This document shows, in pieces, positions 27,465 through 52,800 of a DNA stretch of 64,000 nucleotides (positions are counted from its first letter, which is position 1; the number at the start of each line of letters is the position of its first letter). Below the pieces are notes generated by a model. It did no database searches. It was given only the letters and a program-made list of their open reading frames with translations, and had not been told where the DNA came from. Where the stretch lies: NCBI GenBank assembly GCA_032191485.1, contig JAVDOI010000007.1, positions 11,221,180 to 11,285,179 on the forward strand, read 5' to 3'. The position numbers were made by a program, and so were the translations under genes. This stretch comes from Leptoclinus maculatus (taxonomy: Eukaryota; Chordata; Actinopteri; Perciformes; Stichaeidae).

Positions 27465-30400
27465 GTGAGTGATCATTCTCCTTCTTTTCTCTCCAGTACG
27501 TGTCCCAGCGTCGCTTTTGGCTCTTACTCGGCAGTTTTTGGAAGAAGCTGTGCAAATATGGCTGCAGTATTTATTTAAAAAACACCCGACGAGCTAAACA
27601 CAACCCCTCTGGCAGCTGTCGTTATGTCTGCGCAGCGCAAGTTCGTGTCGGTTCGTTGTATTTCCTCGTCGGCCCGGTGCTGAAAGCTGTGCGGTGTTTA
27701 CATGACGTACAGTAGATTTCCATACCTCCGCATTAACATAACCGGGCGGCAGTGCGCTTCTTTGGTCTGTAGCAGTCGGGAATCAAGTCTTGACTCCTGA
27801 AAGTCGTTCCTACGCCTCGAGGGGGTCTGTTTATTGCCCTCGCAGCCATGCGCTTGGATTTAAGGTTGATTTTCTAAGGTTGTGGGCTTGATGTTCAAAA
27901 AGGCCTCTGCTGGATATCTGAATTAAACATTCAACCTGTTATTCCTTTTACTTAATGTGTTGGGATCTTACGTTGAACGGTCCAGATAGGGACCTGGTTC
28001 GCATTCCTGCGTCGTTCATGACATGAATGTGGGCAAAAGTCCAAGTAAAGGTCATTCATTGATAATTACATTTCCCGGCAGCTCTGTTAATTACAACACA
28101 CGTATTCGTGCTCTATATACAATAATAATACAGAATATAGGTCATGATATGTTTGTGCTTATGATGTGTGATAGTAGCTAAAGAGTGTCACCTGCAAGTG
28201 AAGGTCAGTACAGTCTGATAGTCATGGTGTCCTGTTTGTAAGAGCATCATAAAAGTAGAGGACACCCTTTGTTTTTGTTTGCATATGACTGGACACGCTG
28301 CTTGTTTGGATTATAATACAGAATATTGTATATGGTGCATATTGACCCCTTTTTCAACCAGATCACGTGGGCAGGATACTTCATTTAACACCAAAATAAA
28401 TGTAACCTCCCAATGCCCAGGCGTGTCTGTGTGAAGTGTTTAGTAATGACAACTGGTAAACATGCTTCATGGGGTGGATGTGTGGCGTTTACAGTCACAA
28501 TCATAGTGCAGATATACGCAACGTTAAGTGCACGAAGACAGACGGGTACTTGACATGATTAATTAACGCTAGACAGCCTTGTATTACAGTAAAAATGGCC
28601 AAACGCAAATTATCCAATATTCCAAACCAATATGTTTTGGGTGGCTTCGTTGTGACAACAATGGTATGTGCTTGGTGCATTAGGAGGCGTTTGTAAGTAC
28701 TACGTTGCCAGTTTAGCCCGCTATTTAAGCGGCGCAGCGCTGCGACCTTTCCCCTAGTTTCTGCATCACAGGGTGGATCATGTGACGTTGGAAAGTAGCG
28801 GGGGGAGGGGACTGCTCTGTGGAGGCTGTGCTCCTTCACAGGACTGGAAGCATACAAACCGAGACGTGTCCTGCTTTCAGAGGGCTCGTGTTGAATGAAA
28901 TAAAAACGGACTCTTTCAAAGCAAAAGCAAAACATTGTTTTTTTTTAGAAACAAAGATGAGCTTTGCAGAGAAACGTCTTAGCGAAAAGGAAAGTGAAAC
29001 CATAATGCATAACGTAAACGGGTCCTTCACAGTGCACAACTAGAGTTTCATCATTCAGGGGCCGGTGGTCTGTAGTTCACACACACTGCTGCTCTCCGAT
29101 GCCTACGTTGGCCAAAATAAGGTTTAATTTGAAGTGAAAGCATGTGTGATCTGGGCCTCCACAACCATGAAAGATGTTGGTTACTTTGTAGGTCATATAC
29201 AATACTATACTATACAATACTATACTGTAACTCATGTCGCGTCCCAGAAGAGGGATTTCCTGTGAGAAGAAACCCTTAAGAATTTAGAAGGATATCTTTG
29301 AAAACAATATGTCTAAAAGTATTGTTTAATATACAGCAGTACACAACTAGTCATAGGCTCATTCATATATCATCATTTCCCTTGTTATCTCCCTTACCAT
29401 ATCATATTAAAAAGCATTGAATTAAAAGAATTTGCATAGTTCACTTAAGGTTTGCATATTAACGATACAAGGAGCTTGTAGTTTGGAATAAAATGTTTTC
29501 TTTGCCGGCTCTTTGGTAGTAAAGGATATAACGCCTCACCTGCCGAACCAGTTCAGCGATGAGTAACTGACACATCGTCAGCTCACATCTCCTTTGGATT
29601 CAGTGTAGTTTATATATTAACTAAATACAAAAACCTGCACTTTAGGTTGATTCGTGAAGGTAATCCCTGTTTTAAGTTTAAGTGCTGGCTCCCATGACAG
29701 CTTTGAGAAAGGAAATAGACAACAGATGGCTTTCTAAGACATGGATCAATGATTATTTACAAAAAAGATAAAAAAATATTTGATCTGAGATGGAATCAAA
29801 ACCAAGCAAGACCAAGATGATACGGAGACGATACAAATTGTGGTGTGGAGACTACAATACGGGCTACAGTAACTAAGAAAGTGGACTCAAAACTTCAAAT
29901 ATGGACACTTGATACTTTTAGTTAGAGGTGCAATGGATCACAAAGCTCACGGATTCGATCGGATCACGTTTTTTGAGTCACGGATCGGATAATTTTTCGG
30001 CTCAGCAAAGAAAAGGATAACTTTGCTTTCCATTTATTAATTAAATAACTTCAAGAACACTTAAAGCAAAGAACTTTGGGCTCTAGTCTTACATGAAAAC
30101 CACAATATAAGAAAAATCTGCGGTTCAAGTGTGCCGAACGGTCACAATCTGTGATCCATCCGGATCTACTTCTAGTGCTGTAACAGGTTTACCTCTCAAC
30201 CTATATACTTTCCTTCTGAGTAAGCTTGCAGTTATCCATCTAACTCAGTGTTAACCCGACGTCCGTGATGCTTTGAAAGCCAATAAGAACCGGCTCCCAC
30301 TTCCTACAAAAAGCTGAAACTGAATTAAATCTGGGAAATTAGGCAAGCTGCAACGCCGTTGAGGAATAATGACTTCTGATTTCAAATAACTGTGACAGGA

Positions 30401-30700
30401 GCTGGTCAATCCAAAAGCATGTTCTGATATCTGCCTGACAACAATTATTAAGCCTCGTCCAGATATCAGGATGTAGTGATTGTACAATGTTGTTTGTTGT
30501 GAGTCAGTATCCATGTTGTGATGAATTTACTAGATGGTAATGCATATATTAGATCCACATAACAAAGTGAGAGAACATTGATGTGGCTGGGTCATTGTTT
30601 TTGACCTACGGCTCCCTTTACCTTTTATGTTTGATAAAAAAACTTTCTTGAAACTTCCTCTTGACTGACTGTATTATCTTTGCTCTGTCCTTGCCCTCAG
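27465..30700 (+). other. First intron of cpt1a
   Basis: About 3.2 kb with no supported exon. It contains a stretch near 29922-30190 resembling a degraded DNA transposon (listed separately) and short TATAC-type tandem repeats near 29197-29226. Intron 1 is a plausible site for transcriptional control of CPT1A, but no convincing PPAR-type direct repeat was recognised by eye. Confidence 0.45.
29922..30190. mobile_element. Possible degraded hAT-like DNA transposon remnant
   Basis: The left part reads AGAGGTGCAATGGATCACAA and is followed by two GATCGGAT-type boxes. The right part contains TGTGATCCATCCGGATC, partly complementary to the left edge. I recall similar ends in teleost hAT-type elements. 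No transposase frame is present and no clean target duplication was found. Confidence 0.35.
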
Positions 30701-30724
30701 TGACCCTGTACAGCAGCAGCCACC

Positions 30725-42522
<11,798 letters not shown>

Positions 42523-44280
42523 TGAGCCCTCTCCAGGGGTGGAATTAACATAATAAGTTGTTTTTAGCAAGAAATCTATTCTTTCTGAGGTTTGTACAGA
42601 ATCAAATATTGGATTTTGGGTTAATTGATGTTACAGAAATAAGAATGATTGAGAGTTTTTGTCAATTTGTTTTTGAGGCGGTTATGCGTACTGTATGTAT
42701 AGGCCAGGTGAGATACTGGTGTTATTGGGTACAGGTAGTGCACAGATCAACATTTGTATTGACAGGACTGTTCGCACGGGTGCCTTAGTGACCCACTAAT
42801 GTAAAAAGGGCAGAGAGGGAGGGGGAAATTAGAGCTCTCGTCTGTATTGCCACACTAAAGGATTGTTCATTAGCATCATCCAATATTGCACTCATGTTTT
42901 GAAGTTGAGAGATGGTGCAATAGTTTCACTAGTGTTGTCCTAGTTTTAAAAATCCTATGAAATTAGTTTTTTCTTTTTGGTTTCTCCTTTTCAATTGCAG
43001 CACCTGAGTCACGTGTAACTGGCCAAAGCAGTAAATGTGATATTAAATATCATCAACAAATTGCATGTTGCATGGTGTCGATTAATTTCATATGGCTCAG
43101 TTTAAATAGAGTCTGATTTGCTAGCCTGAACAATTGTATCCAGTAATGTTATACAGTGAAACAGTTGATCTGTACTAACGATAATTACAGATATTCAGCT
43201 TTGATCTGGAGCGTGACCCTGTAACGGTGAGATCCTGGATACCAACACAGAAGAAAGGGAGATAATCAATGGATCCACAAGCTGCTGTCATCGTATGATG
43301 GAGCGTAAAGGCACATCATGGTTGTGTTTGTGTGTTCCTCATGTTCATTACTCAGGTTTTTTTTTTAACTTGGCCTAGTATTCTAGGGTGCTGGCTACAG
43401 CATTGGAAGATAAGTGCTTATGTTGCAGAGTACATGTGCGACAGTAGAAGATATTGAAATGCAGTACAATGCCGTGTGACGCCGATGAGCTGGTGGGTAG
43501 TACAGCTTAAAGTCTGCTGTGGAAGTGCGAGGATTGGCAGGGCGGGGTGTGTTTCTGGGGTGATTGATGACAAAGTGCTTGGTCGGCGGTGACTTTTTAT
43601 TTTCTTCTGTTTCGTGTGTTAAAAAAAGTTGCGCACTCCATGACTGGTCCTTTGGTTCAAACTAACTAATTCCCAACTACCTTGGTAGCCTTTCGTCAGA
43701 TCAACATGAATTGTAAATTTGTATGAGCAAATACGTTGTCGGTTACAGCATAGTGGTATTTCAACTGTCAAAATGAGTTGCAGAGTCGCTAACTAGGCTG
43801 TGATGTCTCCAGTAAATCTTTTTTTTCTTTTCTCAGAGTAATACTTAAGAAGTGCAGATATAGAGGGGCTGTCATGTAGGAATGCATTTCTGTTCTAATG
43901 TATATGTTGTCAGTTCATATTTATTTTCCATGTTTAAACTTCTTTATTCAAAAAAAAAAAAAAAAAAACATGCATATTTACCAGCTGAATGTGGCGAATG
44001 ATGCGCACTAAATTAAAGCTTTGCTGATTTAAGAAGTAAAACAGACTAAATACTTCCTTTTCTTTTTTTTTGATGTGACAGTTTTGTTCTCACAGACTTT
44101 GCAAGTACGGTGAAGTTGTATGACTTTTTATTCTCAGTAGACCTCATGTTGACACTGCTGCATGTTTTTTTTGAAGATGAAGCTGTATTTGTTTGCCTTT
44201 TAATTCAAAGATGGTGTAAAAAGACAAGCAGCTGATATACCAAAATGAGTTTTAACAATAAAGTGAATGTCAGACAGCTG
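42523..44280 (+). other. cpt1a 3' UTR
   Basis: Long non-coding tail after the TGA at 42520-42522. AATAAA at 44257-44262 suggests an end near 44280; an AATTAAAG near 44011 and an A run at about 43951-43968 could mark an earlier site. The length is inferred from signals only. Confidence 0.55.
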
Positions 44281-44806
44281 TATGTTCTCTCTTTCCTACA
44301 ATCTGTTCTTCTATAATTTCATTACTTGGGGAAGAAATGCACTGCATCGCCTCCATTAATGACACGTGTGATGTGTGAACAAGACAATCAGATTTTGGAT
44401 TAAATAAATCCAACAGTTTTGATAATAGATTAGTCGCTTCTCAAGCAAAAAAGCCTTAACCTGATAATGGCACGATAGGAAATGTTAAGGGATCACAAAG
44501 ATTAGTACAGTTCATCCTGAGGGGGACATGAATGTGTGTACCGAATTGTATGGCAATCCATCCTAATGTCAAGTACATGGTGGCACCAGAGGAAAATTCA
44601 GGATCACTAAAGTCATTAGGGATGGTCCTCTGGAGACCATGAATGTCTGAACATACTAGCATGGCTCATAATATATTGCCGCACTCATTTTGAACATTTG
44701 GCTGGTTTTCAGCTTGGCAGTATATGACCCATGTTCTTCAGCTGTTGGCTTATTGAATCTAACCATACCCCCCCTGAGAACCAATGAGGCTTTAGGTGAG
44801 TTGAGT

Positions 44807-45091
44807 AGGGCTGGGCAAAATATGGATATCATATTTATATTGTGACATGAGACTGGATATTGTCTTAGATTTGTAATATGTAAGTGTTTTAAAGGCTGCA
44901 TTACTGTCAAGTGATGTCTTTTTCTAAACTTACCAGTCATACCGACATTACTGATTTTTCAAAAATCTCATTATTGTCCGTGTTTTGTAAAAGCACCAAT
45001 GATCAACACTACAATGTCATTGCAATATCAATACCAAGGTATTTGATCAAACACATTGTGATATTTGATTTTCTCTATATCGCCCAGCCCT
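44807..45091. mobile_element. Small non-autonomous DNA transposon (MITE-like)
   Basis: Bounded by inverted ends AGGGCTGGGCAAAATA on the left and, reading inward from the right, AGGGCTGGGCGATATA. The length is about 285 bp with no coding capacity. This end sequence is familiar from teleost interspersed repeats. A target-site duplication was not clear. Confidence 0.6.
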
Positions 45092-48000
45092 GGTGTCAAG
45101 CACAAATGGCGTGGACTTTGCAAAATTATAATGTTTTAGCTCTTGTTTATTTCAAGGCTCAACCCTCATCTGTATCAGAGGGTTGACTTGTGGCCATGCC
45201 TGTGTTCATCACTTTTACAATTAAAGTAATTGTCAGAGCGTAAAGTAAACCTCCTAAAAACCGTTCTGGTGTGAAAATGAGGTCTTTCCTCCCTTAGCTC
45301 AGTGTTTACTTAAGCAAAGGGAAGCTGTGGCATGCCATCTGGCCAGGTGCTTGGGCTCAAGTGGATGGCACCCAGGAGCCAGTTCCGTCTCTGGGTGTAT
45401 TAATAAGTCCCTGCACAGTGACAGTTTCCCTCTAGCTCCTGTCCACCACTTGGGCACAGTCTCTCTCCCTCTCTCAAACACACACACACACACACGCACA
45501 CACCTCTACAATAGTACACTCGCCCTGATGTCACCCTGCCTTTGGCTTCCGATAGCAGGCTAACATTTCAAGACTGCATTCCTGAGGTCTGCTTACTCCT
45601 CGTCAACTCCGGGGACCTGCCGTTTGGCTTCTTGAGGAAAAGGTTCGCTTTCAAAGCTCGAACTTTGTTTTTCTTGTTTTGAAGTGTGTCCTGGCTTTCT
45701 GTGCATTAAGAGATGTTTGATTTGGTATTTTACACAAAGGAGAAAGGAAGTTTCTTCTCTATTTAGAACACAAGACTGTGACAGATCCATACAGCATAAT
45801 CAACAGACTTCAAGCGGCTGGCTTCTGGACCACAAGCCTTTTAGATTGTTCACCTAATTGGCAAGCTGGAAAACCCATTCACTAAAGAGCAGACACTGAA
45901 ACCTAAAACCTTGACTTGCACTTTCTAAAAGTAGACTTTGGGAGAGATCTACGGCCTCTGCTTGTCACCAGTTTAATTCATGTACCACTTGCTCCACAAC
46001 ACTCTCAAAGAAAAGAGGGGAGCCAATGTTGCCCCTCCTGTTTTATAAGCTAATCATTCACGCAGGAGCAGGGATGTTCCTATTTTGTGTGGTGGTTGTC
46101 GCTGGTAGCTGAATTACATTGTTCTCATTGCAGCTACTGCCTGTGGATGATTTGTGTCATTCTAGATTTGGGTTTTGGCAGGACGATTTGTTTTTCCTAC
46201 ACTGCTGGACAAGGCTTTATTATGCCCCAAACTAATTGGGTTGAATGTTACATGTTGAATCAGTGAATAAGGCAAAAAAAAAATGATTGTGTCCTGCTGC
46301 TAAATGTTAGTTTAAGGGTGGATGTCTTGCACCGCAAGATTTCTGGAAAGAATTGTGTTATTGTGCCTCGATTTTTTTGCGTTAAAGCGGACCGCACAAA
46401 AGGCTGTTGAGGATAAAGGATCAATACCAACCATATGACAAAGTAATTCATTGCACACAGAATAAACGGAAATGATTTTTGGAGTCTGAATATACAATAA
46501 CATGAAATCATATAGTAGTGAAGGTCACATAAGGCTCTCTCTCGCCTCTGCTGTTCTCTGAAGCAGAGTTCCTCCAGGACTCTTAACACTGTAACTTCAT
46601 CACCTCACAAACCATGGAGCCACACTAGTCTTGTGAATTTTATCTGGCTGAGAACTGCGCACAGATTTAAAAAAAAGTGCCATATGAATCTCAGTGATTA
46701 AGGCGAGGGTGTAAACGGAGAGGGTGAGCTCGGTGACTGGCGTGGAGGCCTGCCACCGAGGCTGGCCTGCTGCACCTGTCTTAACTGCCCTAAAGGAGCA
46801 GAGCCTGGGGCCCCCCCCGAGGTGGAGCCCGGCCAAAGGGGGCAGCAGGAGAGAAAGGTAAGGAAGAGAAGCTTAGCGGAGGTTGAGCTGAATGTGATTC
46901 CCCTGAAGATCCTTCCCACCGCATGCTCACCCAATCTAAAAATAACGTTTATTAGGTTTAAGTGGAATTAGTGGAGATGTTGGTCGTCAGCATGTTCACG
47001 GATATATAGACATAGACTTTCTGACACGGAAGAGTGAGGGGTGTTAATAATAAGAGCCTTGCAGACACACACACATACGCTCACACGGGAGCATGCACAT
47101 GTGCAAGCTGGCACGGACATGGATGAAAAGACGATCCTCGTGTATTCACTTCCCACATTTGCACATTTCTTTTTAGGGTCATTTGTGCGTGTTGGGAGTC
47201 TATCCCACAATCCATAGCATATAGACAGTCAAACACACAGAGGCATATTTGGTCCTGGGTAAAGAGTAGATGCTTTCTGAGATAAAGAGCTTAAACCTTC
47301 TCCTGATTTCTCCACTTGAAAACTGGTCTCCCTGCTCACCTTGTCCACCCTGCTGCCCCGTTGTGTTCACTGCTGTAAAATGTCTCGAAATAAGCATGAA
47401 CCCAATTACTCCAAGTGAAGTAAGAAAATGTAAACTTTATTGCAACTTTGTCATTCTAAGTTCTCTGATTTACAGAAGAGAAAAAACACTTGTAATGGCA
47501 CAGTCATCGTAATATGTACATTGCGGATACTGCAATAATCCAGACACGCGTGTTGTCCAGATTTAAGAGTGGCATATTAAGGCGGCATGATTCACTCAGT
47601 CTGTAGAGGGAAGGAATAACACATCGAAGCTTTTCCTGCAACTTATACGTGAACATACCACAGCATGACTTAAAAACATTCGAACGGGAACTAGAAAAGC
47701 TCCTCGGCACGAAGGGCTTGGTTGGGAAAATCACAGTTTGTCTATTGTACATTCAGCTCTGGGAGAGATTAAGACGTAGATGTGTTCACAACATACTGCG
47801 TTGCACTAAGACATTTGGTGATTTGATAAGCTTCAGTAGACCTGAGTGTTCAAGTTGATACAGTAAACGTGTTAGATCAAAATTACACAATTCATTTAGT
47901 GGTAAAGCATTCACTAAGGTTCCAGAGTCTGTATCATCACTGCTGGCCAGTTAAGATTGTCTGGTGAAGAGCAAATCAATAAAGAAAAGCCAACTAACTA

Positions 48001-48384
48001 ATTAACTCAATGCATCATGGTGCTAAGGGGGTTACATTTCTCCATGGGCTAGTTTTGAATATAGTCGTAAAAAGAAAAAATGGGTTATCTCATTCATATA
48101 CAATTTGATTAAAGCATTAATCATCGTTGAAACCAAATAAAAAACATATCTTCCATAAGTAATCCTATTGAATTTAGGCAAGCGATGGACGTGAATGTGA
48201 TTACAATTACTCATCAAGGTTTATGTAAAGTGGCCACTGTACACCTCTGTGACCTTTTATTCAATTATCAAGTATTCCTTTCTGACGAATTCAAGATGGC
48301 TACAATAAGATGTCTTACATAGGAGAGCATCTTATTTATGTATTTAGTCTGAAGAGCTCTTTCCCCATGTCGTCCTATTAAAAG

Positions 48385-48819
48385 AATAGTTCGTCATTTT
48401 GGGAAATGCATTTATTCGCTTTCTTGCTGAGTCTCAGATGAGACGATTGCTACCACTCTTGTATCTGTATGGTAAATAGAAAGTCAGCAGCCAGGAGACG
48501 GTTAACTTAGCATAAAAAAACGGAGAAGTCACTGCTTCTGCCCAAGAAATAGTCCATCACTTAACCCCTCGCAAAGTCACAACTCTTTGTTATTTTGTTC
48601 GAATTAAATAACCGAGATATAAGCTGTTAATTGTTGAGTATGATTGTGTTAGCTTTGGACCAGACTAGCTGTTTCCCCATGTTTCCAGTCTGGTAAGCCA
48701 AGCGGCTCCCTTGCGCTGTCTTAATATTTACCATACAGACGTGACAGCAGTATCAGTCTTCTCACCTATCTCCCTGCAAGAAAGCGAGCGAGTGTATTTC
48801 CCAACATGTCGAACTATCT
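48385..48819. mobile_element. hAT-type MITE with long terminal inverted repeats
   Basis: 435 bp. The left end AATAGTTCGTCATTTTGGGA and the inward-read right end AGATAGTTCGACATGTTGGG match for over 60 bases with scattered differences, including a shared TCGCTTTCTTGC box. Flanks ATTAAAAG (48377-48384) and GTTAAAAG (48820-48827) look like an 8-bp target duplication with one difference, typical of hAT elements. No transposase frame, so it is non-autonomous. Confidence 0.78.
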
Positions 48820-49822
48820 GTTAAAAGTCTCATTTCGAGCTGTGGCGTCGTCAACAAGGCTTTCTTCTTTTCTTCTTCAACTTCATTTTGGCGCTGATTT
48901 ATGAAAGAGCATACCAACACAACATCCGACAGACTTGGTAAAAAAAAAAAGAAGAAAACTGCGGCCCATTTAAAAGCCTTAAAAGCCCCTTACTACAGCA
49001 GGTTAGTAAAATGGTAGCATCTAATCTAAATTCAAATATAGCCAGAGTTACAATTACAGTGGCTTGGCCTCAAGTTCATCTGGCTTACAGTACTAAAGGA
49101 CATTCAGAACTGTCCAACAGATATGATAAATTAAGTTGAACTCCTCTAAGAATAAGTGCTAAGGGTAAGTTTGTTGTGTCTGATGACCCTGTAAAGCAGT
49201 GAAAATCCATAATATGAGGTACATTCAAAAAACATCAGCCCGTTGGCCTGATAAGTTCAAGTAAAAAGCCTCTCTGACAGGTGAGCAACACATAGGGTAC
49301 CACGGTGCGTCACTTTCGGTACGAAGCTTTCTGTGAGCTAATTTCCTCCCAACAAGCCTTTTTCCTTTGTCCTTTGTCCTTCTATATCTTCATTTGGTCT
49401 TCTTGAGAGATTCTTTTTAAGCAACAAGGGGGCTTGCTTTGTTCCTCCTTATCAAGAGAGCCAGCAGCGATTCAAACTTTAAAGACTGTAGAAATGCAGT
49501 ATGTAAACGCAGAGATTTCTCCGGAACTTACATACAAAAAAAACGGAACAGATCAAAAAAAAGTCCGGAAACAAATCAGCAAAGAGGTAAAACCGATCAT
49601 TTTTTTAAAAAGGAAGAAAAAAAAAAAAAATCATTTTGAACTGTAAAGTGCAAGTATAAAAAAAAAAAATCTTTCTACATATCATCTCAAGCCTTGAGAC
49701 AGGGTCAATGGTCTTTAGTGGAAAAGTGCAAGTTGAGAACAGCACGAGAAAAAAAAAGAAAAAGAATCTGATTCAAAACAGTAACGGGATAATTCGGGTG
49801 ACTCATGGATCAGTCATGTGAC

Positions 49823-52800
49823 TCAGCTTCTCCGTAAGAAAACAGCCACCTCCTCCAAGGGCACAGGGTAGTCCTGTAGGAACGTCCCCCCATCGAACAC
49901 CTGAGCATTCTTGCTGTCCTGCCACTGGAAGCCCCCATCAGGTAAATATATATCCCTCTGCACTGCCCCCTTCTCCACCACCGGTGCCACCAGGACCTGG
50001 AAACACACATCGGCTTGGTTAAAAACAAATTCGGAAGCCAAGTATATTGTAACTTGATTCCTTCCCATTGAGAACATAATTAAGTCACCTCGTCTCCGAT
50101 GAGGAACTGGTCATCAATGGTGAAAGTCATGGGGTCACTGGGACTGAGCCACCACATCGGCCGGTAGATGGGGTTGCCCGTCATCTGCCACTCCTCTGCA
50201 TACTTTTCTATCAGTGGGATCACATCGCTCTGGTGCTTTGCTATGTAGGCCCGTGTCAGGTTTAGCACCTATGGGTCACCAATGGAGAGATGAGCAATAA
50301 CGTAATGAGGATTAAAAGTATTTTTGTATAATCGTGCATTTTCATAATTAGGAGTGTTTCCGTGTCCAAAGTAAGCTCAGGAAGAAATCTATTTAGAGTC
50401 ATTGTCTGCCCTGTTCGGAAGCCTTTTTTTTCTCTCCACTCAGAACCACTTCTAGAGCAACAAGCCGAAACAAAAAAAAACTAAATCATCTGCCTCGAGG
50501 ATTCACGACAAGAATAATATTGACAATGCGCTCTGCTAAAGCCATTTGTGCCATCTCTACACCCAGACGTACAAACGGAACTTAAAAGCAGCTCACTGTT
50601 GACTTAGCGGTTTAACACCGTCCAAGTCTTTCTCCTGTCACGCTCCGTCCAAACTACTTCAGCATTCCTGGAAGGGTCACATCCTCTCCAGTGTCCCATG
50701 ACAAAAACAAAAACTTGACCGCATCGATAAAAAATGTCTTTTTATGAGTTGGGATTGAGAACATTTGTAGGAATGAGCCTGAAGTCACAGCTCGGGTTTG
50801 AGTGGGTCTCTCTCTAATTGAGAAGTTGTGTGTTGCATGTGTGTGGGTTTGAGGTTTCATTGCTATTTGACTCCAATTGCAGTCGCTGCTGTGACCTGTC
50901 TATGACTTAAGTATCACACATTCTGGAAATAAAGGTGTGCCAAATTTAAACTACACCCATTAAAAAACAAGAAAAAGACTCATTCATCATTTTTAATGCA
51001 GCGGTCTAGTTTCCTCTAAAATGTCTTAAGCCGAGTTTATACATTGAAGACCACGCAAGAGACCAAAATGGAAAACATTGCTGCTGTCAAATGTCTTGCT
51101 GTCCAAAAGGCCTATTTTTATCTTTGTCACGCAACACAAGTCACAACCAATATATTTTGCTGCCTCCGTCCTCTCCTAGTGGAAAAAAAGCAGTCGATCA
51201 TTCCCACTCCGTCACACTTGTCAATTACTCATGGAAATCTTAATTGCCACAATAAAGTATTTTTCCAAGACTTGTCCTCAAATTCATTATCATTCCGGCT
51301 CTTGAGAGTGAGAGTGAGCCATAAATCTTGAGGAGAGAGTTTAATTCAGAACAGATGGACTCTTAACCACAGGTGAAGTCGGGAGGGAGCCAGGCAGTCG
51401 CTCCTATTGAGGGTAGAAGGGAAGGGGCAGGGGAGCGGGAAAAATAGCCCAAATCTTCTTGATGTTCAGGAACCTGAACCATGAAAAGTCACCCGTATCT
51501 GTCACCGGACTCTCTAAGATGGGAGGCCGTTGTTTTCTCGCCGTGCGCGGTGAACAGTGCATTCCTGATTTCCAGCGGAGAGGGACAGGGTTTAGTCCTA
51601 TCTCTCCTGCTGCCAGCTCTGAGTTTTGATAGACCAGGTCTCAGCAGCCCTCATGCTCCTCTGCAAACACACCGGTGGGAACTTCTCCGCACTGACCCTC
51701 AAAACTGAGGAGAGGCTGCTGGGTCAATAAACTCTCCCTCTCTCGCCTCTTTTCATAAGCAATCTCAACCACTGTGCAAAGAAGGAGGGATAATTCAGCA
51801 TTCACACATCACTTCACTTGATCTCTCCACTGCAAATCTTCACAAGTGAAAATCTTGTTATTCAGTCTGCAAAAGAATGTGCGCCTACTTCGTTCGCTGC
51901 TATTGTAATCGTATCTAATGGGGACGGGGCTGATGTAATGACAGCGCCTCAGCCTGAGGCTGCAGGGTGGGCCAAAGTGTTTTCAAGAGGAAAGAGTTGC
52001 CGGGTTGGAGCGGCTACATGAGGGGCTCTAACTGCTGTGTAATGTGGTTTTGGTTGTGGTTTTTCAAAATAGAATTCTAGTTGTATACCCGGTCCTCTCC
52101 GCAGACCCAGGGTGGAGTGTGGAAGCTGATAACAGGGAGGAAAGCCGTGATCTCCAGCCAACGAATGAACAACTCCTCATCTGTGACCAGGTCTCCAGAC
52201 AGAGAGCCACCTGAGGGGGGGGGAGAGAGATGGACAGAGGCAGAGAAAATTAGGATATGTTAGTTTAAACAATTGATTCTTTATTCCTTTTCTTGCTTTT
52301 GGAATTGGCAGTTCCAAAATATATTGCCAAATATATCCAAATGTTGTTTTGTACAGCACAAAGAGAAGCTTGGGAAAAGACTAACTGAAACCTGCAAAGA
52401 CTGGACAAACCACATGCAAAGATTGTTTCCACCAACTTGAACAGTCTTGACACTGAGAAAAGAGCTTACAGCTGAGTTATTACACGAGACAACACACAGA
52501 GTGACCGGTATCTGAGTGAGTATCTCCAATCACAGCTTGAGAACTACCTTTTTAAAGGTGTATCATATTTTCTTGCAAGCCAATCAGAGAAGACTTGCCT
52601 TTTTGGGAAGGGGGGCTTAAAGAGCCTGCGCTAAAACAGAGCGTTTCAGACAGAGGGGGAATGAGTTTTCTGAACATTAACGCATGTGAACATGTTGTAG
52701 TAGAAACCCAAAATACAATTATGAACCTGAAAATTAGAATAACGTGACCTTTCAAAAATCTTTATGAAAACGATTGTCATCGACTGGGTCTGAAGACTTC

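Larger units (their letters stand above)
44281..49822. other. Convergent spacer between cpt1a and the GH31 gene
   Basis: No coding exon is supported. It contains two small inverted-repeat elements (44807-45091 and 48385-48819, listed separately), a CA run (about 45477-45502) and A-rich stretches near 49617-49670. The part adjoining 49822 should be the 3' UTR of the - strand gene, whose polyadenylation site could not be fixed. Confidence 0.4.
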
